Assembly (NCBI RefSeq): GCF_039545135.1
Contig: NZ_BAABRU010000011.1
Span: 1 to 64,000, forward strand
DNA: 64,000 nucleotides
From: Herpetosiphon gulosus
GTDB taxonomy: Bacteria; Chloroflexota; Chloroflexia; Chloroflexales; Herpetosiphonaceae
Direction: 5' to 3'
Shown: piece after piece, positions 42,548-49,753 of the stretch
Layout: the number at the start of each line of letters is the position of its first letter
How positions within the stretch are numbered: position 1 is the stretch's first letter
The notes under the pieces: model-generated
Databases searched by the model: none
What the model was told of the DNA's origin: nothing
The model's input: only the letters and a program-made list of their open reading frames with translations
Position numbers and translations under genes: made by a program

Positions 42548-45190
42548 TTAAAATGTATCCATAAGCTCAGAAAAATGAATAATATAATCAATGTATAAGC
42601 CTGCAAGATATGGAGCACTATTCATTAATGCTTGCCGCTCACTCAATGTAGGCCGTAATCCTTGGGCGGGATTATTTCTTTCTTGGCACAGTAAATTTAC
42701 AGCCCCAAGATCTATAATAAGATTTTGGTTTTTGGCATAATCTACCATGTCAACCAATTTCCATTTTTTAGGGTCTTTACCCAAACTTTGGCTTGCGTTT
42801 ATTCTTCCACTGATGATTCCTGAAATTAAACAATTTTTGATTGTGGCCTCAAATTCACGTCCTAATTGAAATAAAGCTATATCAATATTAGTTTCATTTA
42901 AATTCGTTAATGCATGATTGATATTATCCCTTAATTGTGAATCCTGAATCCGATTTACTTGAGGAAAGGTAATAGAATCTGTACCTTTTAATCGGCACAT
43001 TTTAGTACCTGTTTCTGGGATAATTATTGTTTCAACTGATGACATTTGACGAATATAGGCATACATAGTCTTATCATGGAAGTTATATGGAGCCGAAGTT
43101 AACTGCTTGATAAGTTGAAATAACGGCATCTGCTTATTGGGCGACTGTTCAAGTAACAAATGAACTGCCTGCTGAATACTATCACGAATAGTCTGTTTCT
43201 TACGAGTTATCGACTGTTTTGTGTTTATTTCCGCTTTATAGTTTGGTTGAAACGTTGCAAATCGTATAGTAGTGTTTGGGTCGTGATAAATACGTAAGGC
43301 AGGATTCCTTGCAACCATACCAATTGCTTGGCGTGAAGTTACTCTAGCAGCGTGCATAAGGGCTTCACGAATAATCCGTAGCTCTAATTTTTGAGTTTTA
43401 TGTTGCTTGAAAATGTTTGCAATAAAATCTGCAATTTGTTCGCGATTCCAAATATGGGCATTTTCTGTCTCCTTCCATGTTGCCAAACCCCAATGGCTAC
43501 GGCTTGTTTTACGGAAGATTTTGGGATTACTGGTAAGGTAGATATTAATTGATCCTCGACCAACAGGCCTTCGCTGCTGAACATAATCAAAGATTTCTTG
43601 ATCAGTAGCTGGTTTATTATGGATATGTAAAAATTTTTCCATTAATTCTAAAATACTACTAGTATCAATGTGATTCCATGCCTTCAAAGCCCACTGACCT
43701 GTTCGACCAATTGGTATAAATCGAGCATCGCTAATAAGTTGATTAGCAAAATTTTGTTCTTGGAGCTTTTGATGTCCATGTGGTATCAGTGTACTATTGA
43801 TTGTTCTCGTCATTGATCCAATTGATAAGGGTTTCCCTGCCTCGGTTAAAATCCGGTAGGCTTGATCTCCTCTGCTTTTTAAATATTCGAATTTCCCCCA
43901 AAACAGGCCATCATCCCGTTGTTCAATAGTGCTACATAACTTTATATATTGATGGAGTTCTACTAAACTGATTTTTTGATTTTTAGGTAACTTTTGGTTG
44001 ATTTTTAAAAGGATCTCGAAGTCTTCCATAGGAATTATTATATCTTGTGTTAAAAGTATATCTAGATTAGTAATAATAGTTTGAGTTAAATCTTGATTAG
44101 CTAATGAACTGTGTTGCCATACTGGAATTAAATCAGTATTAATTAAATGAATAGGATTCATTTCTGCTAATTTAAGTAATAGATGAATAATAGGATTATT
44201 TGCATTACTACAAGATAGAATAAATTCTATTTTTTTAAACAGATCATTTTCTGTTATAATCATATTTTCCCTTTTATTAAAAATCTTTAATATAGATCTT
44301 ATCATAAAAAGGATGTTTGGATGGATGATGTAAGGATATTCAATATGTTCTTTTTCTGTTAATACCAAACGTAATTTTTTTAAACACTTAAATTCAATTT
44401 GTCGAACTCTTTCGCGTGTAATCCCAAAAAATGACCCTAATTCTTCAAGTGTAAATTTGTTTGTTTTTTTTAATCCAAATCTATGCTGAATAATTTCCCA
44501 ATGTCGTTCATCATTAGAGATATTTAAGATAAACTTGATAGTTTCTTCAAGAAAGTAGAAAATATTTAAACTAGTATTAACTGGATTGTATTGCTGAGGT
44601 ATTATGATAAGACCTTGTTTATTGAAATACTTGTTCCAATCAATTTTATTATCTTTATCAATTGAATTTTTGATATTTTCGATTACTCCATTTATTTTCT
44701 TGATATATCTATTATCTAATTTATTTTCACGAAGAGTTCCATTCTCCTGAGCATTATAAAGATCGAGTAATGTGATGATATTCATATCATTAAGTTTGTT
44801 ATAAATGATTTCTGGTAAATGTAATTCATCTATTGTTATGTGTATGAAGTTTTCACTAATAGTAATTTTTCTTGAGAGAATATTACTCTCCCTTGAAAAA
44901 GGATTACTTTCTTGTACATTTTCAGGATCTATTTTTTGTAATACCCAATAGCGATTCCAATCAATATTATGGTTCTCATCTATAGAGTTACATAAATTTT
45001 CAACAGAACTAGTGATAATAGGAACTGTTGATACGCCAAGTCCGTGAACTATTGAAAGATTATTTAAGTAAGGAATTAATTCGCCAAGATTCCAGATATT
45101 TGCTCTTAACAATATATTTCTAATTCTATTTGGTAGCTGTAATTGTTGAATCGTAATAGAGTGGAGATGGTCAGGGATTGTTATCAGCAT
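42548..45190 (-). CDS. AT-rich multidomain protein: RpoA-CTD-like, sigma-70 region 4, HARE-type wHTH array, HEPN-like
   Basis: This 880-residue protein differs from everything around it. Residues ~13-80 and ~117-190 each resemble an RNA polymerase alpha C-terminal HhH domain (IQQLQLPNRIRNILLRA...NLGELI) and end in DWN[RK]Y[WF]. Residues 226-276 are a clear sigma-70 region 4: EIIQHRFGL, then TLEELGSFFGITRERVRQIE and KKLR. Residues ~438-505 match a HARE-HTH winged helix (AYRILTEAGKPLSIGSM ... FIPIGRTGQWAL). Further winged-helix-like units lie at ~512-572, 582-648 and 667-734. The C-terminal ~125 residues are helical with LCQERNNPAQG (838-843 RNNPAQ), reminiscent of HEPN but with Gln where His is usual. 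The ATG has an AGAGGAAAG site. DNA is very AT-rich in the N-terminal half, a sign of transfer. The likely role is DNA or RNA-polymerase binding in defence or regulation; this is not proven. Confidence 0.85.
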   Translation of the reverse strand: MLITIPDHLHSITIQQLQLPNRIRNILLRANIWNLGELIPYLNNLSIVHGLGVSTVPIITSSVENLCNSIDENHNIDWNRYWVLQKIDPENVQESNPFSRESNILSRKITISENFIHITIDELHLPEIIYNKLNDMNIITLLDLYNAQENGTLRENKLDNRYIKKINGVIENIKNSIDKDNKIDWNKYFNKQGLIIIPQQYNPVNTSLNIFYFLEETIKFILNISNDERHWEIIQHRFGLKKTNKFTLEELGSFFGITRERVRQIEFKCLKKLRLVLTEKEHIEYPYIIHPNILFMIRSILKIFNKRENMIITENDLFKKIEFILSCSNANNPIIHLLLKLAEMNPIHLINTDLIPVWQHSSLANQDLTQTIITNLDILLTQDIIIPMEDFEILLKINQKLPKNQKISLVELHQYIKLCSTIEQRDDGLFWGKFEYLKSRGDQAYRILTEAGKPLSIGSMTRTINSTLIPHGHQKLQEQNFANQLISDARFIPIGRTGQWALKAWNHIDTSSILELMEKFLHIHNKPATDQEIFDYVQQRRPVGRGSINIYLTSNPKIFRKTSRSHWGLATWKETENAHIWNREQIADFIANIFKQHKTQKLELRIIREALMHAARVTSRQAIGMVARNPALRIYHDPNTTIRFATFQPNYKAEINTKQSITRKKQTIRDSIQQAVHLLLEQSPNKQMPLFQLIKQLTSAPYNFHDKTMYAYIRQMSSVETIIIPETGTKMCRLKGTDSITFPQVNRIQDSQLRDNINHALTNLNETNIDIALFQLGREFEATIKNCLISGIISGRINASQSLGKDPKKWKLVDMVDYAKNQNLIIDLGAVNLLCQERNNPAQGLRPTLSERQALMNSAPYLAGLYIDYIIHFSELMDTF

Positions 45191-45418
45191 ATAATCTTTC
45201 CTCTAATAACTCTGATCGAATAAGTTTACATCTCTTTTTCGGTTTTAGCTAGCTGCATCCTCATGATAATCGATCTTCAGCATTTAACCAATGAAAAAAT
45301 TGATGGCTCATAAATCCTGTGACTGCTAATGTCTCATGTGCTTGGTATGCTAGGTTTGCGCTGGAATCAAGAGTTGATACAGAATTAATCGAGTGTTGCA
45401 TAGCGCAAAGGAGGTTTG

Positions 45419-45898
45419 ATGATTCCCTCATCACTAAATCCGCCCCAAATCTTCCGCCAAACCGATAAACGCAATGTCCAAGAAGTGCCATTTGTGGAGC
45501 TTGCCGATGGACGGTTGCAAGGCGTGGTTTCGAGTGGCTCGGATATTCAGCGGGTGTATGTGGCATATTTCGAGGCGCGGAGCCTCAATTTTTACTGTAG
45601 CACCAACAATAATCGGCCTTGTGGTGGTTTGCGCGGCAGCCCTTGCAAACATCTGACCAATTTGCTGGGCGAAGGCATTAAGCAATTTGGCATTGAAGGC
45701 ATTTTGAAATATCTGCAATCAGCTCACGATCCAACCCAAATTAAACATTTAGGTGATTTTTTGCGGATCGTTGGTCATAATACCAACCAAGCCCATGGTG
45801 CAATTTTTAGCCGATTTCTTGGCGCACTCCAGTTGCTCGAAATTCCGCTTAGCCCAATGCCACTGCCCGAGATGGATTGGTTTGCAGGGGGCATGTGA
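45419..45898 (+). CDS. SWIM-like zinc-finger protein
   Basis: A 159-residue protein whose centre holds FYCSTNNNRPCGG and SPCKHLTNLL, a Cys/Cys...Cys-x-His arrangement like the SWIM finger (CxC...CxH), although the first pair is spaced seven residues apart. SWIM domains bind nucleic acid or protein. Similar SWIM proteins open operons with VWA, MoxR-type AAA and DUF5682 genes in several phyla. The ATG at 45419 is preceded by a strong AAAGGAGG. Its stop overlaps the next start (TGATG). Confidence 0.75.
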   Translation: MIPSSLNPPQIFRQTDKRNVQEVPFVELADGRLQGVVSSGSDIQRVYVAYFEARSLNFYCSTNNNRPCGGLRGSPCKHLTNLLGEGIKQFGIEGILKYLQSAHDPTQIKHLGDFLRIVGHNTNQAHGAIFSRFLGALQLLEIPLSPMPLPEMDWFAGGM

Positions 45899-47235
45899 TG
45901 CTATCAACGGAATTTAGTGCAAGCAACGACCTCATCCAAGCAATCGATCAACTCTTGTTGGCGGGCTTTACTAATCTCAATCATAGTCATCAAACGACCC
46001 TGCAACGATTGACGCAGGTCTATCAGGGTACACCGTTTGAGGCTGCAATGCTCAGCACAGTAACTGATTTAAGCAATGGGGTGTTTCAACCAGCCGCGTT
46101 TGTGTTGCTGGCAGTAGCTCGGGCAGCGCTACAAGCCGCCCAGCATGATCAACTTTCAGCGCAAATTCGGTTGCAACTAGGTCGCCCAATCAATGATCAA
46201 CCAAAATCGACTGCCATGGCGCTTGCAGCAACTCCGCCCTTGTTGGGCAGCCTGCAGCATTGGCTGACCGATTTGGCAGTAATGGGCTTTTCGCGGCTGG
46301 AGCCAGCGATGATCAACGCCTTTACGCCAACCCTCGCCCAACTGCAAACTAACCCCGATTATCTGCGTACTTCAGCAATTCTTTCGGGCTGGCTGCAGGA
46401 ATTGCAACTTCAGCCCGAACAATTGCCGTTGTTTCGATGGGGTGATTTGTGGATGCGAGCCATGCTTTCAACCCTCAGCATTAGTTCAACCCCGCCAACC
46501 CAACCGGTCAGTGGCACGCTGTACCCCTTGGGCATCGAATGGCGACAACATTCCACATTGGTTAGTTTGGTGGTCTATGCTGTGCTTGAGGCCGATTCCA
46601 AAGCTAGCTTGGTCACAATCACCCAATCGGCCTATAAAGTTGCGGCAATTCAGCAAGATCAATTGTGGTTGTTGTTTCCTGAGTTGAGCCTGCTCTTTGA
46701 TAGCCTGAGCAGCGCCAAAGCCTTGATTTTGCGTGATGCGCCTGTTTTGCCAACTGGTCAATTGCTGTGGGATGTGCAGACCACCAGCTTGGGCGCTAAA
46801 TATGAATTATTAGATATTGCTGAGCGCCATTTTGGCCTAAACCCCAAACAACCGCTTGCTCAAGCCCAACTTGCCCCCGAACAACGCCACCCAGTCCATG
46901 TGGCCGAGCCAGTTGTCTTGAGCAACTATCAACTTACTCAAAGTACCGAAGCTTGCACAATAACTACTGCTGAACATAGTTTCAAGCTCGATCTTGGCTT
47001 TATCAACGGCACTGAAATCGATTTGGCGGTGCTTGAATCGGCTCATCGTTTGTTTGGCATGGTGCGCTACGATGCTGGCGAGTGGCTGCTGCGGCCTTTG
47101 TCAACCAGCTTGAAAAAAGGCAAGCCGCTATTTATTGGGCTTGAGAATGGCAAAGTTTTCAAAAAAGCGCCCAAAAATAATGCTGTTGGCATTCTCAAAG
47201 AGCGTGCTAGCCGCTTGCTCAGGGAGAAATCATGA
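45898..47235 (+). CDS. Unrecognised protein of the SWIM-VWA-MoxR-DUF5682 operon
   Basis: A 445-residue protein I do not recognise. The first ~220 residues look helical with leucine-rich heptads and could be repeats of the HEAT or ARM type. The part from ~225 to 440 looks beta-rich, including RHPVHVAEPVVLSNYQL and FKLDLGFINGTEIDL, then a basic SLKKGKPLFIGLENGKVFKKAPK stretch in the last 60 residues. It is soluble, with no signal or membrane segment. It overlaps both neighbours: the start sits in the SWIM stop codon and the stop in the VWA start codon, so it is tightly coupled and probably a complex subunit. Confidence 0.7.
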   Translation: MLSTEFSASNDLIQAIDQLLLAGFTNLNHSHQTTLQRLTQVYQGTPFEAAMLSTVTDLSNGVFQPAAFVLLAVARAALQAAQHDQLSAQIRLQLGRPINDQPKSTAMALAATPPLLGSLQHWLTDLAVMGFSRLEPAMINAFTPTLAQLQTNPDYLRTSAILSGWLQELQLQPEQLPLFRWGDLWMRAMLSTLSISSTPPTQPVSGTLYPLGIEWRQHSTLVSLVVYAVLEADSKASLVTITQSAYKVAAIQQDQLWLLFPELSLLFDSLSSAKALILRDAPVLPTGQLLWDVQTTSLGAKYELLDIAERHFGLNPKQPLAQAQLAPEQRHPVHVAEPVVLSNYQLTQSTEACTITTAEHSFKLDLGFINGTEIDLAVLESAHRLFGMVRYDAGEWLLRPLSTSLKKGKPLFIGLENGKVFKKAPKNNAVGILKERASRLLREKS

Positions 47236-48614
47236 ACCAATCCGAGCTATTAAATCGTCGCCAAGTGCTCTATTGGCGCATGCTCAGCACCATGTTTGGC
47301 TACGACCAGCAGGGCGAAAACTTTGACAATATGAGCCATGAAATTGCCCAAGATTTGGCGTTGCCTGAGTCGATTTTGCATCCAACACTCTCGCTGGATC
47401 AATTGTTTCAGCGTTATCCTGAGCTTGAACCAGAGTTCAACCTGACCGAGCTTGACGATCGTCAAGATCCTACAATCTTGCGCCGTTCATTGATTATCTC
47501 GAAGTTGTTGCTAAATGTTTTTGGCCCCCAAACCCAAAAACGCTCGATCAGCGCTGCTGAGTATGCCCAATGGCTCAAAGATGTAGCCCATCTTGAACGT
47601 TGTTTGGGTTTTCAGCCTGGAGCGTTGCGCCAAAGCCAACCTGGTCAAGGCCAAGCCAGCCAACCTGGTGGTTTGCAAGGTGGGCAGGGCATTGGCTCAG
47701 GCTTCAATCTCTCTGAAGAAGAGTTGCGCCAAGTCATCCAAGGGCTGGAAAAAGATTTGATTAAGCGTATGGCCTTGCGCGAAGTGTTGCAAGATAATCG
47801 GCTCGCCGCCCAACTTACGCCTTCGATGGCGGTGGTTGAGCAATTGCTGCGCGATAAAAGCCATCTTTCGGGCAATGCTTTGATCAACGCCAAACGTTTA
47901 ATCAAACAATATGTCGATGAATTGGCCGATGTGTTGCGTTTGCAGGTGATGCAGGCGGTTTCGGCCAAAATTGACCGTTCAGTGCCGCCCAAGCGGGTGT
48001 TTCGCAACCTTGATTTGAAACGCACAATTTGGCGCAATCTGACCAATTGGAATTCCAATGAAGGTCGCTTGTATGTTGATCGCTTGTATTATCGCCAAAC
48101 TGCCAAAAAACGCACACCAATGCGCATGATTGTGGTTGTTGATCAATCTGGCTCGATGGTTGATGCCATGGTGCAATGCACAATTCTGGCTTCGATTTTC
48201 GCCGGCTTGCCCCATGTTGATATGCATTTGATCGCGTTCGACACACGCATGCTTGATCTCACGCCGTGGGTACACGACCCGTTTGAGGTGTTGCTGCGCA
48301 CTCAGCTTGGCGGCGGTACAAGCATCAACGAAGCCTTGCTCTTTGCTAGCGAAAAAATTCAAGAGCCACGCAAAACCGCCGTGGTACTGATCACCGATTT
48401 TTATGAAGGCGGCCCGCAGCAGGTGCTGCTCGATACAATCAAAGCCATGATCGAATCGGGTGTGCATTTTATTCCGGTCGGGGCGGTTACTAGCTCAGGC
48501 TATTTCAGCGTCAACGATTGGTTCCGCACCAAGCTCAAAGAAATGGGTCGGCCAATTTTTGCTGGCAGCCCTCGCAAGCTGATCGAACAAATTAAGCAAT
48601 TTATTACCTTGTAA
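47232..48614 (+). CDS. VWA-domain protein (MoxR partner)
   Basis: A 460-residue protein. The N-terminal ~270 residues are helical with a Gln/Gly-rich linker (about 136-158). The C-terminal ~180 residues form a von Willebrand A domain with a full MIDAS: DQSGSM near residue 302, the Thr in LGGGTSINEAL, and the Asp in LITDFYEGG. VWA proteins of this type are metal-dependent adaptors for MoxR AAA ATPases. The start overlaps the upstream stop (ATGA), and the AAA gene follows 16 bp later, giving the classical VWA-MoxR pair in reversed order. Confidence 0.9.
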   Translation: MNQSELLNRRQVLYWRMLSTMFGYDQQGENFDNMSHEIAQDLALPESILHPTLSLDQLFQRYPELEPEFNLTELDDRQDPTILRRSLIISKLLLNVFGPQTQKRSISAAEYAQWLKDVAHLERCLGFQPGALRQSQPGQGQASQPGGLQGGQGIGSGFNLSEEELRQVIQGLEKDLIKRMALREVLQDNRLAAQLTPSMAVVEQLLRDKSHLSGNALINAKRLIKQYVDELADVLRLQVMQAVSAKIDRSVPPKRVFRNLDLKRTIWRNLTNWNSNEGRLYVDRLYYRQTAKKRTPMRMIVVVDQSGSMVDAMVQCTILASIFAGLPHVDMHLIAFDTRMLDLTPWVHDPFEVLLRTQLGGGTSINEALLFASEKIQEPRKTAVVLITDFYEGGPQQVLLDTIKAMIESGVHFIPVGAVTSSGYFSVNDWFRTKLKEMGRPIFAGSPRKLIEQIKQFITL

Positions 48615-48630
48615 TGAAGGAGTTGTCAAA

Positions 48631-49749
48631 ATGTCTGATACCGTTTTGCGCTTGCCCGCCGAACTCAAATATGCCGATGAATTGCGCTATTTGGCCGAAC
48701 GTGATAGCGGTCAACGGCCTGCTCGCTGGCAACTTTCGCCCCAGATGGTGCGCACCTTCGTGCTTGGTAGCACGCCTGCTCAAAAGCTCGATCGCGAGAT
48801 TGCCCAAAAATGGTATGGCGACCCCAGTATTGCCGAGCGGGCGATTGTCACCTTGGCCTCAGATCGCGGTTTGTTGCTGATTGGCGATCCTGGCACGGGC
48901 AAAAGCTGGATGGCCGAGTTGCTGGCGGCAGCGATTTGTGGCGATTCGACCTATGTGGTGCAAGGCACGGCAGGCACAACCGAAGACCAAATTAAATATT
49001 CGTGGAATATTGCCATGGTAATTGCCGCTGGCCAATCGCGTGATTCGATGATTCCTTCGCCCATTATGACCAGCATGCAGCTTGGTGCAATGGGTCGGTT
49101 TGAAGAATTAACCCGTTGTACCAGCGATGTCCAAGATGCGCTGATTTCGATTTTGAGTGAAAAATACATTTCGATTCCTGAATTGCGCAACGATAATGTG
49201 GTATTTGCTAAGCAGGGCTTCAACATTATTGCTACCGCCAACAGCCGCGACCGTGGGGTTAACGATCTTTCGTCGGCGCTCAAACGGCGTTTCAATTTTG
49301 TGCATATTCCAGTGGTCACCAACAAAAAGCAAGAACGCGAAATTATTCTGTTTCGCACGACCGAGCTGTTGGAGCGCCAACAAGTGCGAATCGACGTTGC
49401 CCCAACCTTGCTCGATGTCTTGCTGCAAACCTTCGCTGATTTACGCGAAGCTAGCGCTAGTGCTAGCTCCGACGATGCCAAGCTCGAATCAGCGCTCTCG
49501 ACCGCTGAACAAATTGGCGTGTTGGAAGATGCCGTGCTCTATTCGACCTACTTTGGCGAGCAACGCCTCACGCCCGAAATTCTTGGGCGCTCGTTGGTTG
49601 GCACGCTGGTTCGTCGTCGCCCCGAAGATATTGCCGTAATGAACAAATTCTGGCATAGCGTGGTGGCCAAACACAGCGAAAAACATCAAGGCGAATGGCG
49701 CGATTTTATGGCTGGCGGTCAGGATGCAATGAAGGTCATCGAGGGATAA
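48631..49749 (+). CDS. MoxR-type AAA+ ATPase
   Basis: A 372-residue AAA+ protein. Walker A is LIGDPGTGKSWMAE (about 90-103). Walker B is reduced to GRFEELTRC, with Glu-Glu at the catalytic position. Sensor 1 is NIIATANSRDRG, and the arginine-finger region reads SSALKRRFNF. The insert QGTAGTTEDQIKY resembles the MoxR/RavA remodelling loop. MoxR proteins remodel or load partners, often via VWA proteins. It lies 16 bp after the VWA gene and 4 bp before the DUF5682 gene, so all three should be made together. Confidence 0.93.
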   Translation: MSDTVLRLPAELKYADELRYLAERDSGQRPARWQLSPQMVRTFVLGSTPAQKLDREIAQKWYGDPSIAERAIVTLASDRGLLLIGDPGTGKSWMAELLAAAICGDSTYVVQGTAGTTEDQIKYSWNIAMVIAAGQSRDSMIPSPIMTSMQLGAMGRFEELTRCTSDVQDALISILSEKYISIPELRNDNVVFAKQGFNIIATANSRDRGVNDLSSALKRRFNFVHIPVVTNKKQEREIILFRTTELLERQQVRIDVAPTLLDVLLQTFADLREASASASSDDAKLESALSTAEQIGVLEDAVLYSTYFGEQRLTPEILGRSLVGTLVRRRPEDIAVMNKFWHSVVAKHSEKHQGEWRDFMAGGQDAMKVIEG

Positions 49750-49753
49750 ACCC

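Noticed and set aside
48631-49749. FEEL in the AAA protein as a disabled Walker B
   Set aside because: The acidic pair needed for Mg and water activation is present; loss of the first Asp is tolerated in some MoxR relatives, so inactivity cannot be claimed.
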